Shown: positions 7,008 through 14,763, counted from the first letter of the stretch. The stretch: 24,684 nucleotides of DNA from an uncultured Roseburia sp. (GCA_947652855.1 CANTEO010000040.1:1-24684); one strand, 5' to 3'. Program-made: numbers and translations. The notes: a model not told the origin generated them from the sequence alone.

Positions 7008-7432
7008 GCCCCACCCTGCCCCATCACCATCAAGCTATAGGCCAAAAACAAAAACGGTACAAACGGCAGCCTGTCGTCCGCCCGAATCCGCTTTGCCAAA
7101 AGCAGAGCAAGCCCAAATACGCCCGCCATTGAAAAAGAAAGAAACATTAAAAGCAGATTTTCTTTCCATCCCAGGTACAGTCCCGTCAACATAAATACCG
7201 CCCCATCCCCCATTCCAATCTTTCCTCCGCTTACATAACTAAACGCCAACAGAAAGACTCCAAGCAATGCGCCGGCCAGCATTTCATAAATGCTTTGACG
7301 GTGCAGCAAAAGATGAAGCAAAATCCCGACAATTCCTGAAAACAAGGTAAGCGTAACGGTAATTTCCCTCCGTTTCACGTCCTCAAAGCTATGCACCCCA
7401 AGCGTGCCAAGCAAAATATAAGATTGAATCAT
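7004..7432 (-). CDS. A24-family prepilin peptidase, second of two in the operon
   Basis: This is a 142-aa polytopic membrane protein of the TadV/CpaA type (aspartic protease family A24), which cleaves prepilin leaders at the cytoplasmic membrane face. Both catalytic aspartates are visible: Asp18 in FEDVKRRE and Asp76 in GKIGMGDG (the GxGD motif). About five or six hydrophobic stretches fill the rest. AAGGAG precedes the ATG. It is 3 nt downstream of the Cys-rich TadE-like gene and overlaps the short TadE-like gene by 4 nt. A second A24 peptidase opens the same operon, so this one may be dedicated to the adjacent pseudopilins. Confidence 0.88.
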   Translation of the reverse strand: MIQSYILLGTLGVHSFEDVKRREITVTLTLFSGIVGILLHLLLHRQSIYEMLAGALLGVFLLAFSYVSGGKIGMGDGAVFMLTGLYLGWKENLLLMFLSFSMAGVFGLALLLAKRIRADDRLPFVPFLFLAYSLMVMGQGGA

Positions 7433-7435
7433 GCG

Positions 7436-8248
7436 CTATCTCCTTCCACATTTCGTACAGGCCCTTCTGCCCTTCACCTCTGACAGATGCACCGCGCGCG
7501 CCACCCGTCTGATCTTACTGCAATTTCTTATGGCATGAAAACGGCTGCCATAATTTGTGACGTACACTGTCTTACCCTGCGCCATCTTCCCCGCCATGCA
7601 TTTTGCGCAGGGATAATACTTTCCGCCGTCTGCATTCCGAAGCGCCAAGACGGAGTTCCCGCTAACCGCGCGCACAGACGGGCTTAAATAGGAGCAGCTT
7701 TGCTTTCTATGGTACACCGCCCCGTTTTGCGTAATATAAACAAGCTCCTCATCTGCCTCATCAAACCGCCCTCCTGTCCATTTTCTGCACTTTAGCCTTA
7801 AAGACATCTTTATGTCCTGTTTTCCGAACAGGCCAATTGGAAGCCTGATTTTGTATTCCGCTGACAAAGAGACATAATTCCCCGAAAAATCAGAGCCAAG
7901 CAGGCTGATTCCAAGACGCCCTCCTCTAATAAACTGATCTGCCGCAGAGTCCTTTTTTAGGTTCTTTACCACCAACGCCTTTGCACCCAACACGCCGCCG
8001 CTCATCGAGCCGTCTTCCAGACATTCCAGAACCGCAAGGCTCCGTCCGGCGGAAAGTAAGGCATTCCCAACCTCCTGCTGCACAGAAAGCGCCTGAAAAA
8101 AGAACAGCAAAACCACCATAAATCCTGTAAAAAAGGGAATCGCCACCGCCATTTCCACTGTATAGGAGGCGTCCATGCCGACACATGGCGATGCCCCATT
8201 GCATAATTTTCTTACAGGCCGAGAGATTTTTTTCTTATATAACAACAA
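7436..8248 (-). CDS. TadE-like pseudopilin with two C-terminal His/Cys (zinc-binding-like) modules
   Basis: After a basic cytoplasmic leader the protein has a pseudopilin start, MDASYTVEMAVAIPFF, and a long hydrophobic helix, then about 120 extracellular residues. The C-terminus carries two tandem modules of the form YVT-G-(Y/F)H-x4-C ... C-x2-C. Module 1 is H180, C185, C214, C217 and module 2 is H238, C243, C264, C267 (numbered from the TTG). Such H-C-CxxC units are likely metal-binding, which is an inference. I start at TTG 8248 because AAGGGGGTG, nearly perfect Shine-Dalgarno, lies 5-7 nt upstream. The frame stays open to an ATG at 8344, but that would overlap the upstream gene and span a hairpin. 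A start at ATG 8176 is also possible. Confidence 0.75.
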   Translation of the reverse strand: MLLYKKKISRPVRKLCNGASPCVGMDASYTVEMAVAIPFFTGFMVVLLFFFQALSVQQEVGNALLSAGRSLAVLECLEDGSMSGGVLGAKALVVKNLKKDSAADQFIRGGRLGISLLGSDFSGNYVSLSAEYKIRLPIGLFGKQDIKMSLRLKCRKWTGGRFDEADEELVYITQNGAVYHRKQSCSYLSPSVRAVSGNSVLALRNADGGKYYPCAKCMAGKMAQGKTVYVTNYGSRFHAIRNCSKIRRVARAVHLSEVKGRRACTKCGRR

Positions 8249-8290
8249 AGAGGCACCCCCTTCTGTCGGCATTCCGCCCAAAGCGGCATG

Positions 8291-8322
8291 GCGGCGCCGG
8301 CCGCAAAAAACGAAGGCGCCGC
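8291..8322 (-). other. Intercistronic hairpin within the Tad operon
   Basis: GCGGCGCC (8291-8298) and GGCGCCGC (8315-8322) form a perfect 8-bp stem around a 16-nt loop. It lies between the DUF5702 stop (8328) and the proposed TTG start (8248) of the next gene. There is no U-tract. It may protect the upstream mRNA segment or lower expression of downstream genes. Confidence 0.55.
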
Positions 8323-8327
8323 TTCCG

Positions 8328-9827
8328 TCACTTTCCATAGGCATATTCCGCCGTTTCTAAAAACGTATATCCGCCAATGCCGTCTTTGGAAAAAATTCCA
8401 AGGAACAGCGTATCTGCGTTATATTCCGCTTCTATCTTCATCCCTACCGCCATTTGATCCATTTTGCATTTCGCAAAGCCCTTTTCATTTTGCAAATCCC
8501 ATTCCATCAAATCCATGGCGCGGTATGCAGCCTGCTTAACTGATTTGGCATACAGCAGGGCATCCAAATATCTTTCATAGGTTAAGCCGGACGCGCTATT
8601 TGCAGTCCCGCTCCCCTCACCTGCGCCCAAATTGCTAAGGCTTGACTTCCATTGGGACGCATTTTTTGTAAGCGGCACCTTCCCGCCATTCAGCAGCTCC
8701 TTTACGTCGTATATGGATTCCACATATGCCCAGGCCGCCAAAATCCCCTGCTTTACCAGAGAAATAATTGCCGGGTTTCCGGTAATGCCAGCAATGGCGG
8801 ATGCTGCGGAAAGCGCCTCTGCCTGCTTTGCATGATCCCCCTGCAAGTACAGAAAATTCATCACTTCCCGCAGCAGCAGCAGTTTCCGCACTGTTCCCTT
8901 TAAATTCTCCTCATCGCTTTTTTTGCCGCAGATTAAGTATTCAACGCCATAGGAAAGCGCTCCGCCCTCTTTTGGCGTCACGGCATTGCCGATCAATGGC
9001 TTTAAGTATTCCTGCATTAAAATCCGTTCATACCAACCGGCTTTTTCCTTCTTTTTAAAATTTCCTCTTGCCAAATCTCTCTCTAAAAGCCGCTTTCCCT
9101 CTGGCGCCTTTCGGCCAGATAACGATTTCCCCTCTGGAAGAGTCAATGCCAGGATCCCCTTTTCCCGGAGCCTTTTCACCATTTCCAACGGGTTTTCCGC
9201 AGGCGGCTGCACAGGGCGTTCTGGCGGCGGGGATGCATCGTCGTCCCTATCCTCCGCCTTCTCGTCTTTTGCCGCTTCTTCCTGCGCCTGCCTGGCCTCC
9301 TCTATAGCGTGATTGGCATCCTTCATGGCGTCCTCTGGATTGATGCTGCCTTCCCCTTTCTCATCAATCCTCTTAATCTCGCTTAATATCTTTTTGGCCG
9401 CACGCACTCCGATTTCTTTCTTCATTACATTCGCCGCATAAGCCGCAAATACCGCTCCATCATCATCCGCAGCCAGCTGCACCTCCGATACATTCACGCC
9501 CGCTACGCCCATCCGATACAGATTGACTCCTTCCAGGGCAAAATTGTCACAAAGCAGAGCCTCCATCTCCCCTTCTGCCCTGGAAAGGCTTAATTTCCCT
9601 TTTCCAAACCCACCATCTAGAAAAAACAGGCCGTATTCTTCAAACAAAAACGGCTGATACGCTGCAAATAAGGATTCTGCCGTCAGGTTCGTCCATTCCT
9701 TTGCATCTGCCTTTAATCCAAAATGCCGCGCCCCTTCTAAAAGGGCCAGCAAAAAAACAGCCAGTGCCGTAAGCGCCAGGCAAAGCGGGATAACGACAGA
9801 CGCAGCCAACGACTGTTTGCGCATCAT
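8328..9827 (-). CDS. DUF5702-type Tad-locus surface protein (TadG-like role)
   Basis: The 499-aa protein starts MMRKQSLAASVVIPLCLALTAL, a short basic leader and one hydrophobic helix, so it is anchored with a large extracellular body. The pattern (EWTNLTAESLFAAYQPFLFEEYGLFFLDG, later the ALSYGVEYLICGKKSDEEN region) is what I recognise as DUF5702 from clostridial Tad loci. A Glu/Ala/Lys-rich and Pro-rich linker (about 180-215, including DDDASPPPERPVQPP) splits it into two halves. Position after the pilin suggests a minor pilus component or surface adapter like TadG. Function is not established. Its start overlaps the Flp1 stop as ATGA, so it probably depends on coupled translation, since only a weak AAGG lies upstream. 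Confidence 0.75.
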   Translation of the reverse strand: MMRKQSLAASVVIPLCLALTALAVFLLALLEGARHFGLKADAKEWTNLTAESLFAAYQPFLFEEYGLFFLDGGFGKGKLSLSRAEGEMEALLCDNFALEGVNLYRMGVAGVNVSEVQLAADDDGAVFAAYAANVMKKEIGVRAAKKILSEIKRIDEKGEGSINPEDAMKDANHAIEEARQAQEEAAKDEKAEDRDDDASPPPERPVQPPAENPLEMVKRLREKGILALTLPEGKSLSGRKAPEGKRLLERDLARGNFKKKEKAGWYERILMQEYLKPLIGNAVTPKEGGALSYGVEYLICGKKSDEENLKGTVRKLLLLREVMNFLYLQGDHAKQAEALSAASAIAGITGNPAIISLVKQGILAAWAYVESIYDVKELLNGGKVPLTKNASQWKSSLSNLGAGEGSGTANSASGLTYERYLDALLYAKSVKQAAYRAMDLMEWDLQNEKGFAKCKMDQMAVGMKIEAEYNADTLFLGIFSKDGIGGYTFLETAEYAYGK

Positions 9828-9994
9828 TGCACTGCTTTGGCCTTTTTCTCTACCGAACTCATCAAATCATTGACAAGCGCCTGAAGCTGCTTACGGAATA
9901 TCACGACGGCTCCAATCAAAACTACCAAGATCAATATGACCTCCACTACTCCATTTGCCTCTTCCTCGACCATAAATTCATTCCATTTCCTCAT
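9824..9994 (-). CDS. Flp1-like type IVb pilin (major pilin candidate)
   Basis: This 56-aa gene is short and easily missed. The product starts MRKWNEFMVEEEANG and continues VVEVILILVVLIGAVVIFRKQ, then a short amphipathic tail ending KKAKAVQ. The acidic EEANG-VVEV segment followed directly by a long hydrophobic helix is the Flp1-family pilin signature. These small prepilins are cleaved by an A24 peptidase and polymerise into the Tad/Flp pilus. GGAGG (10001-10005) lies 6 nt upstream of the ATG, the best ribosome site in the operon and fitting for an abundant subunit. It begins 22 nt after tadC and its stop overlaps the DUF5702 start by 4 nt. Confidence 0.85.
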   Translation of the reverse strand: MRKWNEFMVEEEANGVVEVILILVVLIGAVVIFRKQLQALVNDLMSSVEKKAKAVQ

Positions 9995-10016
9995 TTTTTA
10001 CCTCCAAATTCCTCTT

Positions 10017-11300
10017 CTACTTTCCATATATGGATAAAAACGCGGGAACCACCACAATTCCCATAACAATGACCAACATCATCATCATTGGCAGCAGCAT
10101 TTTTGTGCCTGCCTCTTCCCCTGATTTCCGGGCGGCGTTTTTCCGCTCCAAAAACACCCTGTCCACTTCTTCGTTCAATTGTTCCCTTAACCGGCAATTG
10201 CCGACCTTTTGCCCTGCAATTAAAAGCGAGGCAAGCTTGCGGTACGGCTGAAGGCCGCAGCGGTTCGAAAATGCCTGATATGCCCGAAGCTCTCCCATGC
10301 CATTCTCCATTTCAAATACCATCCGCTCAAGCTCCTCATATGCCTCCTTGACGGCGCCCCCCTCTGCCCTCCGCTTCTGATACATCTGGCTCATTTTCCT
10401 AAGCGCGCCGGAGATGCTCATCCCCGCGCCAAGCAAAAGGGACAATTTACTGACAAATTCCGGGTACTCCAGCAAAAGGCCGCGTTTTCTCTTTTGCTCC
10501 TTTTTCCTTGTTTGCTCTCTTACGGCATAAGCAGCGGCAATTGCAGCCAATACGCCAAGCCCCAAAATCTCAAACGGCTGCGCCGATTTTGCCGGCTTCC
10601 ATAGAACGCCCTGACCGTTTATTTCATCTGGCAGCAAAACAGCCTCTTCTGTGTCCCCCTGCAAGGCGATCTCCCTTTGAATTTCCAAAACCGCCTGCTC
10701 CCTTTTCGTCTGAGCTCCCGGCACAGCCCAAAATGTAAACCGATACAGCTCCTCGCTCTCGCCGCAGCTCAATGCAACGACTGCCTCTACTTCCTGCCTT
10801 CCCTCTTTATGAGAAAATGGAATCAGCTTCCCTTCATTCGAGATGATATCTGGCTTAGAAAACATCCATTCCGCCGAAACGGCTCCATCTTGATACTGCT
10901 CCGACACAACCGGATCCAAGGCAATTTGCCCCATAGATGGATTTTCTCCGCAAAACGTCCGCTCAATTTCTTTTATAGCCTTCGAAATCAGGCTCCTCTC
11001 CTCCGACTTTTGATACGCACGCTCCTCAATTGTAAGGGAAATCGGATATTCCGTGCCATCCTCGCACAGATAGAACACTGCTTCCGTCTCCAACGCGCCT
11101 TCCCCCGGCGCGCCTCTTTTTATTTTCCCATCCGCTATCCCGCCAGAGCCATTCGCCTCCAAAAACCCTATCAGCAAGCCCATCAGGCTAAATATAAACA
11201 AGATTCTACAGGGATTTTGTACCGCTCCCCATACCTTCTGCCTTCTCAAGCAAAGCATTGCGATAGCCAGAACAATGCACACTCCTCCGCAAACCGCCAT
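10017..11300 (-). CDS. tadC: TadC-like inner-membrane platform protein with a large extracytoplasmic insertion
   Basis: This is a type II secretion system F-domain protein, the membrane platform that couples the TadA motor to pilin extraction. The C-terminal half (about 265-427) is standard: YPEFVSKLSLLLGAGMSISGAL, the GLQPYRKLASLL element and the final helix MLLPMMMMLVIVMGIVVVPAFL. The N-terminus differs from canonical TadC. Two hydrophobic helices (about 2-17 and 33-48) are followed by about 190 polar residues (49-240) and a third helix (about 243-262), which places an unusual domain outside the membrane. GAGGTG precedes the ATG, and only 2 nt separate it from tadB. The insert matches nothing I can name. 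Confidence 0.82.
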   Translation of the reverse strand: MAVCGGVCIVLAIAMLCLRRQKVWGAVQNPCRILFIFSLMGLLIGFLEANGSGGIADGKIKRGAPGEGALETEAVFYLCEDGTEYPISLTIEERAYQKSEERSLISKAIKEIERTFCGENPSMGQIALDPVVSEQYQDGAVSAEWMFSKPDIISNEGKLIPFSHKEGRQEVEAVVALSCGESEELYRFTFWAVPGAQTKREQAVLEIQREIALQGDTEEAVLLPDEINGQGVLWKPAKSAQPFEILGLGVLAAIAAAYAVREQTRKKEQKRKRGLLLEYPEFVSKLSLLLGAGMSISGALRKMSQMYQKRRAEGGAVKEAYEELERMVFEMENGMGELRAYQAFSNRCGLQPYRKLASLLIAGQKVGNCRLREQLNEEVDRVFLERKNAARKSGEEAGTKMLLPMMMMLVIVMGIVVVPAFLSIYGK

Positions 11301-11302
11301 CC

Positions 11303-12073
11303 CTACACCTCAATCTCCACAATCCTCATGCCAAGGAAAAACGCCGCGCCATACAAGGCCGCAGCCACTGTCATAAGGGCCACGCCAAGCAGATTGCCAT
11401 ATAATACGCCAATAAATTCGGGCGACGTCACCTTAAAAAACAGCAGAATCCCAAGCGGCACCGCGCACATCACCTTTTGCTCAAGAGCCTTTTGAGCCAT
11501 GACAGTCCGAATTTCCTCAAGCACCTCCATCTTATCGCAGATCCGTTCTGTCGCGGAGCCTATAATCTGAATGAAATCTCCCCCGCCCCGCTTTGCACAG
11601 CAAAAGATCTCCACAAAGCTTTCGATATCCTCAACCTTGCTTTCTTCAGCAAAATCACTTAAGATACGCTCTAATGGCTCCTTTATGGAAAGCCTCTTTT
11701 CCATGGCGCTTAGCTGCCCTGCCAAGACAGAGCCTTCCGCGTATAATTGCCGGATTTCCTTTAAGCCGGACACAAACGCGCGCTCTATGGAATACCCGGC
11801 CGCCAGCGCCGCGCTGACAGAATGCAGATAGTCCTTAAATTCCTGGCTTAAGCGCCTCCTAAACCTTTTTTCCTCTTCTTTTTGAATCATCTGATCCGTC
11901 ACATAAAAGATGCCGGGAAATATGCACATTCCCCATGGCGAATTATAAAACAACAGCGAGGCAAGGCCGCAAATCCCAAGAGAAGCCGCTGCAGCGACAA
12001 ACAGCCGCCCGCAGCCTAAAAGCCTGCCGCCTCCCATTTTTCCCTGCGCAATAGATCTCCTGACTTTTCCCAT
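11303..12073 (-). CDS. tadB: TadB-like type II secretion system F-domain protein
   Basis: TadB is the second polytopic platform protein of the Tad machine, working with TadC and the TadA ATPase. The 256-aa product has an N-terminal hydrophobic pair (about 20-55), the cytoplasmic F-domain (about 75-200, with EFKDYLHSVSAALAAGYSIERAF and SFVEIFCCAKRGGGDFIQII) and C-terminal membrane helices (about 203-250). The KRGGGDF motif is typical of TadB. The chosen ATG overlaps tadA by 58 nt. AAGGAGG lies 16 nt upstream, rather far, and an internal ATG at 12037 is an alternative start. Either choice leaves a translational overlap with tadA. Confidence 0.85.
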   Translation of the reverse strand: MGKVRRSIAQGKMGGGRLLGCGRLFVAAAASLGICGLASLLFYNSPWGMCIFPGIFYVTDQMIQKEEEKRFRRRLSQEFKDYLHSVSAALAAGYSIERAFVSGLKEIRQLYAEGSVLAGQLSAMEKRLSIKEPLERILSDFAEESKVEDIESFVEIFCCAKRGGGDFIQIIGSATERICDKMEVLEEIRTVMAQKALEQKVMCAVPLGILLFFKVTSPEFIGVLYGNLLGVALMTVAAALYGAAFFLGMRIVEIEV

Positions 12074-13227
12074 TTGCCCAGTATTTTCCCCTCCTTTTCC
12101 CCTGTCTCCACAAACCGGTACAGGACATTTAACTGAATCTCATCCTCTACCACGCCGGCCAGCTCCGTAATCTCTAATACCTTCCGGCTTTTATCCCGCA
12201 GCCTCCCAAGATGGACAAAACAGTCAATTCCAGACGCAATCTGCCTTCGGATAGCCGGTATCGGCAAATCCATCCCCATCAATACCATTGTCTCCAGACG
12301 GCCAATCATGTCGTATGCGCTATTGGCATGGCCTGTCCCAAAACTCCCGGAATGGCCCGTATTATTGGCGCTTAATAGGTCGATCGCCTCTGCGCCGCGG
12401 CACTCGCCCACAATCAGGCGGCTTGGCCTCATGCGCAGCGCAGCTTTGATTAAGTCCCGGATGCCAATAGAAGAAACGCCGTGAATGCCCGCCTCCCTGC
12501 TCTCTAAGCGCACCAGGTTTTGAATGCCGTTTAGCTGCAGCTCCGCAGAGTCTTCAATGGTGACGACCCTCTCATCTCTGGGTATATATTCAGACAGCGC
12601 ATTCAAGAATGTCGTTTTCCCGCACCCTGTCCCACCCGACACAAAAATGTTATAGCCCGCCTTTACCAATTTCTCCAAAAACAACGCGATTTCCTGTGTT
12701 AAAGATTGATAAGCCAGCAGCTTTTCCATATTCATTGGCTCCCTTGAAAACCTTCGGATCGAAATGGCCGCGCCGTCGAGAGAGACCGGATGCAGCACAA
12801 TATTGACGCGGGAACCGTCTGGCAGCCTTGTGTCCACAATAGGAGAAGCTTCATTTACCATGCGGTTTCCTCCTGCACAAATCGCCTGAATCAAATCAGA
12901 CAGCTCCCCTTCCCCTGAAAAAGCCCCGGGAAACAGATGCAGCTCCCCTGATTTTTCATAAAAAATCCGGTTTGGCCCATTCACCAAAATCTCCGTCACC
13001 TCTTCATCGTCCATCAGCTCCTGTAAAACTCCGAATTTTCGAAACGACGCGAATACGGCATCCGCGCACCTTTTCCTGTCCATAAATGACAGCAGCGCCT
13101 CTTTATCCCGTTTCCTTAACTGATCCTCAATTTGCTCCTGCAATTCCTGATCCGAAAGCTCCCTGCTGTTGTCCATCGCCCGAAGCGCCGCCTCTTTCAT
13201 TTCCAGATAAAGCTCTCCATTAACCAA
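12016..13227 (-). CDS. tadA: TadA/CpaF-type secretion ATPase
   Basis: This is the hexameric cytoplasmic motor that powers Tad pilus assembly. Visible elements are an N-terminal helical region, LVNGPNRIFYEKSG, DTRLPDGSRVNIV with HPVSLDG, Walker A GGTGCGKTTF, the Asp box VTIEDSAEL, Walker B region RLIVGECRGAEAIDLL and the His-box part GSFGTGHANSAYDMIGRLETMV. Walker A has Cys where Ser is usual (GGTGSGKT). I choose TTG 13227 because GGAGGAG sits 6 nt before it. The in-frame ATG at 13242 is part of that ribosome site and has none of its own. The start overlaps the TadZ-like stop by 8 nt and the gene's 3' end overlaps tadB, so these genes are translationally coupled. Confidence 0.93.
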   Translation of the reverse strand: MVNGELYLEMKEAALRAMDNSRELSDQELQEQIEDQLRKRDKEALLSFMDRKRCADAVFASFRKFGVLQELMDDEEVTEILVNGPNRIFYEKSGELHLFPGAFSGEGELSDLIQAICAGGNRMVNEASPIVDTRLPDGSRVNIVLHPVSLDGAAISIRRFSREPMNMEKLLAYQSLTQEIALFLEKLVKAGYNIFVSGGTGCGKTTFLNALSEYIPRDERVVTIEDSAELQLNGIQNLVRLESREAGIHGVSSIGIRDLIKAALRMRPSRLIVGECRGAEAIDLLSANNTGHSGSFGTGHANSAYDMIGRLETMVLMGMDLPIPAIRRQIASGIDCFVHLGRLRDKSRKVLEITELAGVVEDEIQLNVLYRFVETGEKEGKILGKWEKSGDLLRREKWEAAGF

Positions 13228-14227
13228 TTCCCGCTCCTCCATACAGGCACTTGCGGATATAGTCGCCCATGCCGCCGTACAAGCTCCCTTCCAACAGCCC
13301 GCCCTCCTCCATAGGAGCCATCCGCTCCGGGAGCAAAAGGCGGTTCATATGCGACATGGTCTGGCCGCCTTCTTTGCCCAAATATTCCAAAAATTCCTCA
13401 ATCCGAAAACGGCTCACCGCCCCCTCCTTGCCCAGGCAATAAAAGCTTGCAAACGCAGGCAGCATCTCCGCAAAGCCCAAAAACACCATGCCGAAATCAA
13501 TAATGACCACATCGTATCCGCTCTGGCTCTTTAAGGCCATTAACATCTGCTCATACAAAGATTTTGAGATCTCCGATAAATGCTCTGGGTTTACCGCAGG
13601 AGGGATATAATCAAAATTACGGTAACTGCGCCGAACCCGGTGCAGGCCCGCCGTAAAATCGTGTCCGCTCTGCATCATTCCATAAAACAGATCTCCGACA
13701 TCCTCTGTCACGTCCTCCTTCGTCAAACGGTAGAAGCCGCTGTGCTCCATTAAATTCACATACAGCACCTTCTGCCTATCCCCCAATATCTGCGCCATCG
13801 TCAGGCCAAACACCATTTGGCACTCATGATGCGCCGGCGAGTATATTCCAATCAGCTCAGACGCGCTTTCCGGAAGAAATGCATCCTGCTCCTCCTGCCG
13901 CCAAAGCATCGCGGAAACCTGGCAGAACAGCCTTTCCGCCGACTGATGCTTTTTTACATACGGACACTCTTCTGGCAGGCTTTGCGTCCCGCCTTCATAC
14001 AGGAAAATCCGCTTGCCTTCAAACTCCACTCCTTTTAATTCGTCCCAAAACAGGGCCGTCATGACAACCGCGTCAAAAGCCGACTCTGCCTGGCTTGCCA
14101 AAAAAGCCTCTGCCCTCTGAAACGTCTTTACCTGAAAAAACATCTCTTGCCTGCGTACCAGATAGCCCTTTAACTGCTCCAAATACGCCTCTTCTTCATC
14201 TAAAAACGCAATTTTTAATTGTTTCAA
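13220..14227 (-). CDS. tadZ: TadZ/CpaE-like positioning protein with a degenerate P-loop
   Basis: TadZ/CpaE proteins combine a receiver-like N-terminus with a ParA/MinD-type ATPase fold and place the Tad machine in the cell. The first about 110 residues (KIAFLDEEEAYLEQLKGYL, FDAVVMTALF) resemble an atypical receiver. The rest follows the ParA-like order: ELIGIYSPAHHECQMVF at the Walker A position, KVLYVNLMEHSGF, and SGYDVVIIDFGMVF as the Walker B/switch strand. The Walker A consensus KGGxGKT is absent, so ATP binding is doubtful, as known for some TadZ proteins. Start is TTG at 14227 with GGAGGTGA four nt upstream. It follows the first prepilin peptidase by 28 nt. Confidence 0.8.
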   Translation of the reverse strand: MKQLKIAFLDEEEAYLEQLKGYLVRRQEMFFQVKTFQRAEAFLASQAESAFDAVVMTALFWDELKGVEFEGKRIFLYEGGTQSLPEECPYVKKHQSAERLFCQVSAMLWRQEEQDAFLPESASELIGIYSPAHHECQMVFGLTMAQILGDRQKVLYVNLMEHSGFYRLTKEDVTEDVGDLFYGMMQSGHDFTAGLHRVRRSYRNFDYIPPAVNPEHLSEISKSLYEQMLMALKSQSGYDVVIIDFGMVFLGFAEMLPAFASFYCLGKEGAVSRFRIEEFLEYLGKEGGQTMSHMNRLLLPERMAPMEEGGLLEGSLYGGMGDYIRKCLYGGAGIG

Positions 14228-14255
14228 CCATTCACCTCCGCATCCACCGCGCTAC

Positions 14256-14753
14256 TCAACCGATTATGCAGCACGCAATGGCTGTGCCAAACAGAATCGG
14301 AACCGCAAACGGAAAGAATAGCTTTCCTGCGCCGCTTGGCGGCTCGTATGGCCTCTTTATGCCAAAACGCAACGCCTCAAACAGATACTGAATCGCGTAG
14401 CGCAGCCTAATCCACCGGTTTCGATCCGTCGCAAGAAGCGCCGCCGCGCCTGCTCCCGCAACCAAAAAACTGCACGCCATGCATTGATACAATTCCTCAA
14501 TCGTAAGTATGCTGCCTATCATGGAAAATAATTTGATGTCGCCTGCCCCAAGGACACGCATTTGAAATAATAGATAGAAAAGAATAATTGGAACGGAAAC
14601 GTTCCTAAGAAAATAATACACGCCCCAAGCCTGATGCTCAGCCGCCTGAAAAACAGCTCCCGCTAAAAGGCCCATGGCTATCAGCCTGTTCGCAACTTTT
14701 CCAGACCGAATATCCTGCACTGCCGCCAAACATAAGAGAACAAACAGCAGCAA
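14256..14753 (-). CDS. A24-family prepilin peptidase, first gene of the Tad operon
   Basis: The 165-aa membrane protein is a TadV/CpaA-type aspartic peptidase that removes the leader from Flp and pseudopilin precursors. Catalytic Asp14 lies in VQDIRSGKVANR and Asp72 in VLGAGDIKLF, the canonical GxGD context. There are about five hydrophobic segments and a basic cytoplasmic loop (TDRNRWIRLRYAIQ to FGIKRPYEPP). The frame has no ATG near its start. I accept TTG 14753 because AAGGAG (14764-14769) is 10 nt upstream. The leader before it carries a repeated copy of that ribosome site and a three-codon ORF. Of the two peptidases, this one has the more canonical motifs. Confidence 0.9.
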   Translation of the reverse strand: MLLFVLLCLAAVQDIRSGKVANRLIAMGLLAGAVFQAAEHQAWGVYYFLRNVSVPIILFYLLFQMRVLGAGDIKLFSMIGSILTIEELYQCMACSFLVAGAGAAALLATDRNRWIRLRYAIQYLFEALRFGIKRPYEPPSGAGKLFFPFAVPILFGTAIACCIIG

Positions 14754-14763
14754 CAGCTTTATG

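Noticed and set aside
7436..8344. Longer version of the Cys-rich TadE-like protein starting at ATG 8344
   Set aside because: The added 32 residues overlap the upstream gene, span a hairpin and lack a ribosome site, whereas TTG 8248 has a near-consensus one.
10677..11495. A 272-codon plus-strand open frame opposite tadC/tadB
   Set aside because: It lies antisense to well-supported Tad genes, has low-complexity His/Arg/Pro-rich content and no ribosome site. It is a shadow frame.
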